NCBI RefSeq assembly: GCF_963675165.1
Contig: NC_087391.1
Span: 230,001-294,000, forward strand
Direction of reading: 5' to 3'
Length of the DNA: 64,000 nucleotides
DNA from: Halichondria panicea
Lineage: Eukaryota > Porifera > Demospongiae > Suberitida > Halichondriidae
Shown: positions 54,353 to 64,000 of the stretch, in pieces
How the letters are laid out: every line of letters starts with the position of its first letter
Position numbering within the stretch: the stretch's first letter is position 1
Program-made: the position numbers and the translations under genes
Notes under the pieces: generated by a model
Told to the model about the DNA's origin: nothing
Seen by the model: only the letters and a program-made list of their open reading frames with translations
The model's database searches: none

Positions 54353-56845
54353 TTAGGCCATCTCGCTATTGTGGCTAGAATTGTCAGGAGGGGGCGTGGC
54401 ATTCAGGGTGGAGTTAGTGTTCTTATGGTCGTGCTCAAACTTGAGAGCATCCAATTTCTTCCAAAGCTCTTCTCTGTTTGTCTCCAGATCTTTCTCTCTG
54501 GAGGGGGAGGGGGAGGGGGTACGAGTAAGGGGGGTATGGATAGGGGGGGGGGGCAGAATAACTATGCTATGGTGATTTAGAAACACAGTGGATAATTATC
54601 ACAACTACATAATATACAAGATAATTAAGCGAAATATTCACAATAATTAATATCTCACTTTTGTTTGTCAAGCTTGTAGGAGTTTGTGAGATCATCAAAC
54701 AGTTTAGTATTCATTTGCATCATGGTCTTGAGGACGTTGTACACTAGGGCCACAATGGTCCTGTACATACGATTAATGGTGGACAGGTTAGGGAGGCAAC
54801 TCCACCAGCACACTTACTTGTTCCAGTGTTCCCTTGAGATACGGTAGAGGGCGTCAAACATAATGGGAAGGACCACCTCGGAGTTCTCCTCCATTAGGCT
54901 CACGACATACTCATTGTTCCAGAAGTACAGTGCTCTCTCAGCCACCTGCACGAACAAACACACACACGTAATAAATAAACTCACAACAGATTAAACACTC
55001 GCCTGAAAGTGGGGGCTGGAGATACACTTGGAGAGATGTTTGAAGAGGATCTCCTGTACTAGCACAAACTGAGCTGGGTCAATGATGTCCAGTATCTCCT
55101 CCAGCTCTCCCAAGAACATAACCTCTTTAGGGGAGTTGGTTTTGGGCCAGAATTTAAGCAGGCTGCTCACAACCTACACACACACACACACAGTGGGCAT
55201 ATTAATGATAATAAGATGAGACTTTCCCCCTATAATTATTATGGCTGTATTAGTGGCCCCACCTGCACTGTCAGCTCTGGGTCCTTCTCAATGAACTGCA
55301 CCACACAGTAGGCCAACTGGGCCTGGTACTGGTTGAGGGTCTTGGTGGTGTGGAGAGGGAGGAGCACCTTGGCAAGGAACTGCCGATGCTCTGGCTTCAG
55401 GGGGAGGGCAAAGCCATTGATGATGCTTCCCAGTATCTCCAGAAGCTCAGCCACACCGTTGAACTTCTCTGTCTCATAAATGAATCTGGTGGATTAACAA
55501 ACAGCAAGCAATGACTATCAATGATGACATAACCTAGGAATGCTGGAATAATTAATGCTACAGTATGTACATGTTCAGCTCATGTTGACTTGAAACAGGG
55601 GCCAATAAAAACATCCATAAAAGTGATAACTATATAGAACATGAAGAGTATCACACACACGCACACAGAGCGTGGTTTATGTCAAGTCACCCAGTATTTT
55701 TGAAGTATAGTGGCTTTTTTCAATTCAACATAAATTTTCCTATTTTTTTTTTAGCTATCTCACCTTAGAAAGATGTGGTTGATCTGTCGTCTGATGTAGG
55801 CCCTTAATCCGAGGAACTTGCCGTAGATTCTGTGCAGGATTGTCTTGAGGAAGTCCCTCTCCCTCGGGTCTTCACTATCAAACAGTTCCAACACTTTAAG
55901 CACAAACGATTGGTCGACGTGCCTCTTGGCTTGTGAGGCTTGGAGGTCAGGGTTCTCCAGGAATCGCAGGAAAAAAGCATACACTAGCTGTGGGGGGTAT
56001 GGATTAGCGTACACTATGTGGTGAGGGGGCATACCTCGAGGTGGGGCCATGTGGCCTCCAGTGGAGGCTCGTCCTCGTCAGGGTCAAAGTCCGGATTGTT
56101 GATCGGAGGGAGAGTCCGAAAAGCATTCATACGAAACTGTAAGGATACAATTAAGTATTATTTCCTGTCTATAGTGAACAGTTCCTGTTTAACTGACCAT
56201 GCGCACGACCTCAGGATAGATGGGTTCTGAGAGAACTCCTTTGTAGTTGGAGACATAGTCCAACACTTCATTAAGAGCTGCCCTCTTGATCTCCTTGGCT
56301 CGAAGATCAGACATCGGGTCAGAGAAATCGAAAATATAGCAGCACTGCTCAATCTTGCGAATGAATAGAGCAGTTCTCTCCTCAGGGGAAGCATCTGTGT
56401 GAGGTGAGGGGGTGTGTGTGAGGGTGTGTGTGTGTGAGGGGGTGGGGGTGTGAGGTGAGGGTGTGTGTGTGAGGGGGTGGGTGTGAGGTGAGGGGGAGGG
56501 TGTCAAACACACCTTAACTAGTTAGAGCTTGGAGGTAATAACAAGATGCTGTGGGAATGTAGTAGCACTTTGATACAAAGGGATAGTCGTGAACACAAGG
56601 CTACAAGTGCAAACATGCAGCATGCCAGATACTAACAAAGGATCAACACCCACAGTAGGCCTTAAATTGACCTCATCTCTAAAACTTGTTCTCAATAAAC
56701 AAACAATGTCACAAATCGTTGGGTATTGGGAAACTCTCTCTTCATTACTAATTACGTGGCACCCACCATTCTGATAGAGCACAGTAATTACTGCAATGCT
56801 TCCTACACACACACACACACACACACAGACACAGACACAGACACA

Positions 56846-56891
<46 letters not shown>

Positions 56892-57311
56892 AGGTAGAGG
56901 GTTCACGTACCTTTGAGCAGAGGGAGGGGCTTGTAATCAGGGGGTGGTTGTTGGGGGTTGAAACGAGATGAGCTTTGTGTAAAATGTTTCTTGGGGAACC
57001 GAGATATCTTTCTTGTGAAGGGATCAGGCACTCCTAGCTGACTCCTCGTTGATGAGCCCGGGGTAATCTGGGGGGTACCCAATCTCTTACCCCCAGACGG
57101 GGGGGACCATGGAGGGGGATGTTTAGGAGGAGTGGTTTTCTCCTATAGGGGTGGAAACGTACTATACATGACCACAGACACTCTCTACTCACTATATTCT
57201 CACAACACGGCAATCTATGTATTACGATATTCTTACAGCATTATTTTCTTAACAGTACGGGTACTTTATACGAACTTGAGGTGGGCTGGTGGTGGGAGCC
57301 TTTGGGTCCAT
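54353..57311 (-). CDS. PPP2R5: PP2A regulatory subunit B56 (B') family
   Basis: Ten exons (57276-57311, 56911-57142, 56198-56394, 56035-56136, 55764-55987, 55263-55485, 55003-55173, 54818-54945, 54659-54760, 54353-54497) sum to 1560 nt, or 519 aa. The B56 HEAT-like solenoid is clear: [117 protein letters not shown]. The subunit directs protein phosphatase 2A to LxxIxE-type substrates. The tail ([18 protein letters not shown]) is also typical. The exon 57276-57311 (start [12 protein letters not shown]) is the least certain because its donor, GTTCGT, is weak. The intron after 55003-55173 begins with GC (CAG|GCGAGT). Starts of this gene and GINS1 are 196 bp apart. Confidence 0.95.
56803..56888. 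repeat. (CA)n microsatellite with CAGACA interruptions, B56 intron
   Basis: A CA tract with four GACACA steps ends a few bases from the GTACGT donor of the exon at 56911-57142, on its intronic side. A G-rich degenerate GTGTGAGGGGG array fills the other end of the same intron (56398-56510). Confidence 0.88.
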
Positions 57312-57506
57312 AGCCTTGTCTCTTTATTGTTTTGACTTTCCACACAGGTCTTGGGATCTGGTAATACTGTAAACTGGTACTGGTAGTTCCCTCAGCCTTT
57401 CTTGTGAGGCAGTAATCCTTCAGAGAGCAAAGAAGCTACAAATACCATAAAACATACAAAACTAGACACACCTACTAATGACTCTAATTGTAGCCCACCA
57501 ACAAAC

Positions 57507-58082
57507 ATGTTTGGAGAGAAGGCCCTGGAGTTGCTGCGCGAGTTGCGACGATGCAGAGAAGGAACGCTGCCACCTTACAATGAGGACACCATTAGACAGA
57601 TCATTGAGGAGATGCAGGCGCTGTTTGAACAGAACCAGTTGGAAGTGCGAGCCACCACGGATGGTGAGCAAGGTCTTGTCTCTGGTATACAACTACGACA
57701 TGCTTGCCTTGAGAGAAATCACAGATGTCTCTTGGCGTACGTCTATAATAGGATGACCAAGATACGGGACTATCGCTGGGAGGTGGGAAGTGTGCTGCCT
57801 CCAGAGTTTAAGCTATGTCTGTGTGAACAAGAGGTGCAGTGGTTCAACCGTTACAATCGTTCATTGGCCAACTACATGAGGAAGATCAAAGGACTTGATC
57901 TCACGCAGTACATGCAACCACCAAAGAGCTCGTATATAGAGGTCCGATGTCTGACTGACTATGGAGAATTTGAGACAGAGGATGGGACGATCATACAACT
58001 GAGAGTGGGGAGTCAACACTATCTCCTTCGATCTCAGTGTGAACACCTCATCAAGCAAGGGACACTGGAACACATCAGTTAG
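57507..58082 (+). CDS. GINS1: GINS complex subunit PSF1
   Basis: A single uninterrupted 576-nt reading frame encodes 191 aa (human PSF1 196 aa). PSF1 is part of the heterotetrameric GINS ring of the CMG replicative helicase in the nucleus. Family stretches: MFGEKALELLRELRR, RQIIEEMQALFEQNQ, RNHRCLLAYVYNRMTKIR, WEVGSVLPPEFKLCLCEQE, GLDLTQYMQPPKSSYIEVRC and the C-terminal YLLRSQCEHLIKQGTLEHI. The helical A domain and the small C-terminal B domain are both complete. It is the only intronless gene recognised in the window. It is divergent from B56 and convergent with eIF4A3 (stops 242 bp apart). Confidence 0.97.
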   Translation: MFGEKALELLRELRRCREGTLPPYNEDTIRQIIEEMQALFEQNQLEVRATTDGEQGLVSGIQLRHACLERNHRCLLAYVYNRMTKIRDYRWEVGSVLPPEFKLCLCEQEVQWFNRYNRSLANYMRKIKGLDLTQYMQPPKSSYIEVRCLTDYGEFETEDGTIIQLRVGSQHYLLRSQCEHLIKQGTLEHIS

Positions 58083-58323
58083 TTAGTTTAATAGCTGTAT
58101 TATAGTTTATATCATTCTGTTTGTGTGTTCATGGCATTTGTTTTTGACAGAGCATATATAATTATTCGTATTCATATTCAACGGGAAAGTATAAAGATGC
58201 ATGTAGTAGTAGGTAATAACAAGGCAACAGACTCGTGACACTCTCAGCCATGCACGTGATAAGAAATAAGTTACATAACTAAAGGACAGTTCCAGTCATG
58301 TGCAGTATAGTAGGAGGGGCTGT

Positions 58324-60652
58324 TCAGATAAGCTCGTTAACTGCGGGGGAGGTACAAGATGAGGGGGCGGTAACACACACACACATACACACACACACAC
58401 ACACACACTTACTGTTCATGGGCATCTCATCGATCTGTGTACTGTAGTACTGCTCAATATCACGCAGAATACGAATATCATCATTCTTTACAAAGTTGAT
58501 GGCCACCCCTCGTCTCCCATAGCGACCAGAGCGTCCAATCCTGTGTGATAATGAATTGATGACATAAATAAATATAATTATCAACGTTAATAATGAATAC
58601 CTATGAATGTAGAGCTCTCGGTTGTTAGGGAGATCGTAGTTAATGACAAGAGACACTTGTTGCACATCGATACCTCTCGCCCAAACATCAGTAGTGATTA
58701 GAACTCGACTAAAGGGAGGCAAAGTACACAAGTATTAAGTTTAGTATAGAGTACGCACATGCAAAGTTATCAGCACACGTACACAGAAGTATTGACTACC
58801 GTATTACTAAAATATTTTGCTGATGAAGACCTTTGCAAATGTGTATTTACTAGTACTAATTTAAGCTAGCAAAATTCGCATATGTTTGATGCTCGCAAAA
58901 CATTCTAGTAATACGGTATACAGAATGAACACTAGAGGGAGGTACTAATACAGTGGTAGTACAATGCTGTACAATACAGAGCTACACAGAGCCCACCTCT
59001 CCCCAGCCCTGAACTCTTTCATGATGGCCTCCCTCTCTTTCTGTGGCATGTCTCCATGCATCGAGGACACAGTGAAGTTAGCCTCTCTCATCTTCTCAGT
59101 CAACCACTCAACCTTCCGCTTAGTGTTACAGAATATCACGGCCTGGGTGATGGTGAGTGTATCGTAGAGATCACAGAGTGTGTCAAACTTCCACTCCTCT
59201 TTCTCTACCGCCACAAAGAACTGCTTGATTCCCTCCAGTGTCAACTCATCACTACAGAAGGGAGAGGGGAGGTACAATTAATATTATCTAACATAACCTA
59301 AACACACCAAATGACAGGGGGATCCTTAACAGTTCCAAAAATTACAATTTTCCAATTTTTTTAATTCCATATTAAAGTTATGGGCAATCTGTGCATCATG
59401 CTCACCGCTTGACTAGGATCCTGATGGGTTCAGTCATGAACTTCTTTGTCATCTCCAGAATCTCGTGTGGTAGAGTAGCACTGACCAGGACCACCTGAGG
59501 GGGGCATAATCAACAACGGGGCAATAGGAGGGGGGGGGGCTTACCTGTGTGGACGGGGGGAGGTGACGATACACTTCATAGATCTGTTCCTTGAAGCCTA
59601 TAGAAGGTCAGGGGGGTCATTAGCAATGAGGGGGGTTACACAAGGTCAGGGGGTCATTAGCAATGAGAGTACTGTATAGCAGGTAATTTTCGTTGGTGCA
59701 AATTTTCGTATAAACAAAATAATTTTAATTTTGTACAGCTCAGGATAGTGACGTTGAATCTATTGCGGTTGGAGTTTTAATTTTCGTATGATGTTCAATA
59801 CAAAATCTACAAACATTTCCACCATATGATATACGGTACCTTTGTTGAGCATCTCATCAGCCTCATCCAGAATCAGCATCTTCATGTTCCTTGTCCTGAG
59901 GTTTTGTCGCTGGAGCATATCTACAGTGAGCAACCAATGAGCGTGACACAGTCTCCCCGTCCTGCAGACTTACCAAACACACGTCCTGGAGTCCCTGACA
60001 CAATGTGCTGTCCATAGTCCAGCTTCCTGATGTCCTCTCCCACGTTGGTTCCTCCAATGCAACTATGACACTGCACACTCATGTAGTCCCCCAGAGCCAG
60101 GACCACCTGCAGGCAGGAGTAAGACTGTGTACACACACACACACACACACACTTCCCACACACATTTCATTACACACCTTCTGTATCTGCAAGGCCAGCT
60201 CCCTCGTGGGGGAGAGGACAAGGACCTGCGTTTCCCTCGTCTGAATATCAAGCTTTTGTAGGGCAGCAATGGAGAAAGTAGCCGTCTTGCCAGTACCAGA
60301 CTGCGCCCTGGAGGGAGAGGGGAGGTACTCTATAGATGTGACTCTGTACGCAAGCTCACTTACTGTGCAATGACATCTCTCCCTGTGATTATCGGGAGGA
60401 TGGCTCGTTGTTGGATGGCCGATGGCTTCTCAAAGCCTGCACACACATACACACACACATTGCTAACAGATCACAAGGACACTAGATAGACTCACCATAA
60501 GCATAGATGCCTCTCAATAAGTCCTCGCGAATATTCATCGCATCAAACGTTGAGACAACATTGACATCCTTGCTCGTTTCAAACACCATAGTGGCATCGT
60601 CATCTCCCAGCAGTGCTTTCCTCTGTGACGTCTCTATTCCTCTGCTAGCCAT
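58324..60652 (-). CDS. EIF4A3: eIF4A3, DEAD-box ATPase of the exon junction complex
   Basis: Eleven exons (60496-60652, 60364-60436, 60178-60307, 59974-60106, 59840-59920, 59545-59597, 59406-59494, 58997-59251, 58601-58708, 58413-58540, 58324-58340) sum to 1224 nt, or 407 aa; human is 411 aa. All helicase motifs are present: [52 protein letters not shown]. The N-terminus ([18 protein letters not shown]) and the [20 protein letters not shown] block distinguish it from eIF4A1/2. It clamps RNA in the exon junction complex deposited upstream of spliced junctions. The last exon is only 17 nt and supplies the final residues INELI. It is head to head with TRIT1 (starts 346 bp apart). Confidence 0.97.
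58797..58918. mobile_element. 122-bp MITE with TACCGTATTACTA ends, eIF4A3 intron
   Basis: The left end TACCGTATTACTAAAATATT then TTGC and the right end GCAAAACATTCTAGTAATAC then GGTA are inverted repeats of about 24 bp. It lies in the intron between 58601-58708 and 58997-59251. A more diverged TACGGTA-ended fragment is at about 59683-59837 in another intron of this gene. Confidence 0.8.
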
Positions 60653-60997
60653 AGCTTCTCCTTTTAAAAAATACTTGATCAACACACACTTGGCTTTAAT
60701 TTTAGTTCTTCCAAGGAAGAGGTTTCCCAATTATAGTGAGTGTCAGTGAATAGGTCACCAGTCAGCTCACAATTGGATGCTTTCAACACAGTGAGTTGTG
60801 GATTGAGACGAAGAAAATCTAGTAAGGCCACAGTACCACCTGCTTTAAGTTGTACACCTTCTCTTCAACTGCACGTGGAGCAAAGGTCGAAGTTCAAGGG
60901 ACACATTCAGGTACAAAGTTCTAAGGTCAAAGGACGTTTATGAATTGTTTACCTCGAAACAACATGTTTCTTAGCGGTGGTTATTTGAGACAACGAC

Positions 60998-63900
60998 ATG
61001 CTCAATCTTCTATGCAGAATGGCAGAGAGATGTATTGCAGCTCTAAAGTCCTCAGGAAAGCCCAAAGGTAAGTCTAACCGTGTCGTGAATGACATCTCAT
61101 TAGTGCTCTCCTCCCATACAGTGCTTGTGATAGCAGGCAGCACCTCAGTTGGCAAGACGAACCTCTCACTAGAGCTAGCGTCTCGTCTCGGTGGGGAGGT
61201 GGTCTCTGCTGACTCAGCACAGGTAATCAAGATCGGCCCCATTAAAGAATTCCTTGTGCAAAATTTAAGCATTTCGATTGTTACCATGACTTTTGTTATG
61301 AACATCTTATGATCTTTCCATTCTATCGTTATGAAGGTGTTTTGTGGTATGGACATTGGATCTGCCAAGATCAGCCAAGATGAAATGAGGGGAATCCCCC
61401 ACCATCTCCTGAATATTGCTGATGTCAGCGATTCTTTTTCGGCTGGACAGTATGCAGTAGAGGCCGTGAGCGTGATAACAGATATCATCAAGAGGGGGCG
61501 TGTCCCCTTGGTGGTGGGCGGGTCTGGACTGTATTTTCGTACGCTAATAGAAGGGGCTAGTGGTGCTCCCCCCTCAAGCCCCGCCTCCAAGGCTATGGTG
61601 GAGGAGATGGTACAGAGAGATGGTGGTGTCTGGGATGTGAGGTAAGACATAAGACAAAGCATTTGCCAATTTGGCCATACTAACTAGCCCATTGTCCAAG
61701 GCCGAAAAATAACAAATGTTATGGCCCCAACGAAATGTTTGACATAATTCGAAAGGTTTCAAAATCGTATTGGACTAATCATTGGTTTAGGGACTTTTTC
61801 AGCTGCCATAACTTGAATTCCGTTGATCCAATTTCAACTATTTTATGATTTTCTGAAAGCTTAGAAAGAGACCTTTCAAATGGTGTCATAAAATTTCATA
61901 TTTGACAGATAAAAGTATTTGCCAATTTAGCGATACCATGCCCATGGTCCAAGGCCGAAAATGACAAATTAGGGTCCCGACAAAATGTTGGATTTAAACA
62001 CATCGTTTGAAAAGTCTCTTTCTAAGCTTTCAGAAATTTCTAAAAATGTTGACATTGGGTCAACGATAGAAAAGTTATGGCTGTTGAAAGATGTTCATCT
62101 ACAACGCTACAACGTACCCTCTCCCCATTTTAATCAATAATTTAGGGACTCTTTCAGCTGCCATAACTTGAATTCCGTGGATCCAATATCAACTATTTTA
62201 TGATTTTCTGAAAGCTTAGAAAGAGACCTTTCAAATGGTGTCATCAAATTTCATATTTGAGAGATAAAATTATTTGCCAATTTAGCGATACCATGGATTA
62301 TAGCCCATGGTCCAAGGCCGAAAAATGACAAATTAGGGCCCCGACAAAATGTTGGATTTAAACACATCATTTGAAAGGTCTCTTTCTAAGCTTTCAGAAA
62401 ATTCTAAAAATGTTAACATTGGGTCAACGATAGAAAAGTTATGGCTGTTGAAAGATGTTCAACTACAACGCTACAACGTACCCTCTCCCCATTTACAGTC
62501 TAGAGAGGCTGCGATCACTAGATCCCGACTATACTGCCAAACTGGAGTGCAATGATTGGTACAGATTAAAGAGAGCTCTGGAAATATGCACTCTGTCTGG
62601 ACAGTGAGTGTGTTATTAGTCTCATTGATGACTGTATTGCATGTGCCCTCTACAACAGAACAGTCACCTCCTTCAAGAGGGACTACAGTGTAGATGGTGA
62701 GTGCTGCTCTCAGTGTGTGTTGTGATCACATCATCACTCGCAGAGGCGGAGTATAACTTCAAGTGTCTATTCCTAACTATGCCACGACTGCCCCTCAAAC
62801 AAAGAATAGACGCACGTTGTGAGCTAATTGTGGAACAAGGTCTCTTTCCAGTGAGTGTCTATCGTTTTTGAAATTAGTTGTTTGTTGAGTATAAACTTTG
62901 ACAGCTTTATCTTATGTATATAATATAATAATGTGTTTTTATACAGGAGGTGATTGGACTGGTACGTGAGGGAGGCTTGGTGGCCGAGAGCCAGGCAGGG
63001 AGGAGCGTGGGCTATAGACAAGCTCTCGAGTTCCTAGCCTCTGTGTGGGGGTACCCAGGCAATGGCCCCCCATACCAGCTGCAGGTCAGGGGGTACTCTC
63101 TCAGTGTGCACGTGTGTGTTAGTGTCTGCAATAGGTGCCCCCTGATAAGCTAAGACAACTATTCCTGGACTTCCTGCACAACTACCAGGCCAAAACAAGG
63201 TACGTAACTTAGTTCATAACATGGGTTCAATATCATACTAAAAATATGTATTCAGTAGCTCTTTGAGAGCTACAAGATGGTGTGTTTAGATCAATGATTA
63301 GTTTCTTGCCCAAATCAGCATGAGCTATAATAGCCTTTGTGTTTTCTCCCCACGTAAGGTTTGATCCTCCTCTTGCAGACAGTTGTCATCTGTTCAGTCG
63401 ACTTGGATTAAGAAGTCTCCTTATTTCCACTGGTTGAATCTGGCACCAGGAGGCACCCGGCTACCTACTGAGGTGGTGGCTGGGGGCGTGGCTGAGTGGT
63501 TCAATACTGACACACCTTTGCCTTTGGATTGGTCAGGAGAGCCTCTCAAAGAAATTGTAAGCGAATCTATTGACTCTCCTTCACTAATTACTGTAGTTGG
63601 CTCTGTAACTAGAGTTCTGATGGTCCAGATTCAATGATGATTTTCTGATTTTCTGAAAGCTTAGATGGAGCCCGTTCAGATGGTATGCTCAAATTTTATA
63701 TTTGGAACGGGCCATAATATAGCCCATGGTATTTTGTCAAAAACTTAACACACATCACCTGAATGAAGCTTCAGAAAATCATAAATTAACCTAAAGTTAT
63801 TGTCGTTCAAAGATGCTCTGTTTAACGCTGAGTCAATTAATGTTCGCTGATCAAAATTCATTTCTACAGACTGTTGAGGAGAGGGAGGAGCTTAAACGCT

Positions 63901-64000
63901 ATGGCAGCAAGCACACGCAACTCAACATATATTCTGACCCAACCAAAGTGGACATTGTTTTGAAACAGATAGAAACTTGCATACAAACAATAGACAATAG
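60998..64000 (+). CDS. TRIT1: tRNA dimethylallyltransferase (TRIT1 / MiaA family), 3' end beyond window
   Basis: Ten exons visible: 60998-61067, 61122-61222, 61337-61641, 62499-62603, 62659-62696, 62744-62850, 62947-63084, 63135-63199, 63379-63556, and 63870 to the edge. The enzyme transfers a dimethylallyl group to A37 of tRNAs reading U-starting codons, in cytosol and mitochondria. Seen: the P-loop [94 protein letters not shown], and [13 protein letters not shown]. The DSAQ form replaces the more common DSMQ/DSRQ. A second start at 61019 (MAERCIAAL) is possible. The first intron (54 nt) is stop-free and in frame. Intron 3 is filled by a duplicated foldback element. The C-terminus, where a zinc finger occurs in some relatives, is outside. 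Confidence 0.94.
61068..61121 (+). other. 54-nt in-frame, stop-free intron (possible exitron) of TRIT1
   Basis: Bounded by AAAG|GTAAGT and CATACAG. The length is divisible by three and it contains no stop in frame. Retention would insert 18 residues ([18 protein letters not shown]) immediately before the ATP-binding loop. Confidence 0.7.
61795..62498 (+). mobile_element. Tandem pair of ~350-bp foldback elements filling TRIT1 intron 3
   Basis: Two direct copies (about 61795-62145 and 62150-62498) differ at only a few positions. Within each, GAAAGCTTAGAAAGAGACC and the complement GTCTCTTTCTAAGCTTTCAG form an internal inverted repeat. Other landmarks are TTTGCCAATTTAGCGATACC, GGTCCAAGGCCGAAAA and CTACAACGCTACAACGTACC. 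The second copy runs through CCCTCTCCCCATTTACAG, so the element's end supplies the polypyrimidine tract and acceptor of exon 4. The first copy has ATTTTAAT instead of the acceptor. Confidence 0.85.
63590..63840 (+). mobile_element. Another copy of the foldback family in TRIT1 intron 9
   Basis: GTTGGCTCTGTAACTAGAGTTCTGATGGTCC is followed by CTGAAAGCTTAGATGGAGCCC, and then CTGAATGAAGCTTCAGAAAATC in the opposite sense. GTTGGCTCTGTAACTAGAGTT-like sequence is also found at 3165-3185 in BCKDHA intron 7, tying the two copies together. Confidence 0.65.

Overview
This window is nuclear genomic DNA of an animal. Every gene recognised is a eukaryotic, mostly metazoan-type gene split by GT-AG introns, many of them only 54-100 nt long. 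The gene set (pecanex, DAAM formin, mixed-lineage kinase, MiDAC-type ELM2-SANT protein, CD36 family, death-domain protein), the high gene density (16 loci in 64 kb), the short introns and the abundant foldback elements and CA/TG microsatellites suggest a compact early-branching invertebrate. A demosponge is my best guess, but it is inference only. All gene models below were built by hand by joining exons at splice sites. For every complete model the summed exon length is a multiple of three.

Layout, left to right: CD36-family receptor 5' end (-, runs off the left edge); BCKDHA (+, 1.0-3.7 kb); LRRC47 (-, 3.9-5.8 kb); an unrecognised triple-PTB adaptor (+, 6.1-10.5 kb); DAAM formin (-, 10.7-17.2 kb); a repeat-rich gap with a large palindrome; pecanex (-, 23 exons, 19.2-31.4 kb); mixed-lineage kinase MAP3K (+, 31.9-36.8 kb); DESI2 peptidase (-, 37.4-38.6 kb); two paralogous MacroD genes (+, 38.7-40.4 and 42.9-44.9 kb) with a two-exon death-fold gene between them (+, 41.3-42.7 kb); a TRERF1/MIDEAS-like zinc finger ELM2-SANT protein (-, 45.3-53.4 kb); PP2A B56 subunit (-, 54.4-57.3 kb); GINS1/PSF1 (+, 57.5-58.1 kb); eIF4A3 (-, 58.3-60.7 kb); and TRIT1/MiaA tRNA isopentenyltransferase (+, 61.0 kb to past the right edge).

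The strands alternate almost perfectly. Six head-to-head pairs have start codons only about 120-430 bp apart, which suggests shared promoters, and five tail-to-tail pairs have stop codons 180-560 bp apart. The genes do not form one pathway; they are mostly housekeeping and signalling genes.

The most interesting points are: (1) the MacroD duplication, in which the upstream copy has lost the glycine-rich and diphosphate-binding loop residues while the downstream copy keeps them; (2) very short, stop-free, in-frame introns conserved in both MacroD copies and also present in TRIT1; (3) a tandem 24-bp repeat that gives three in-frame donor sites; (4) a death-domain gene whose start codon abuts the terminal repeat of a foldback-like element; (5) duplicated exon tails in pecanex and MLK introns; (6) CA/TG repeats serving as the 3' splice-site tract in many introns; (7) several MITE-like families, including a 170-bp-arm palindrome; and (8) an adaptor with three PTB-like domains and no other recognisable domain.
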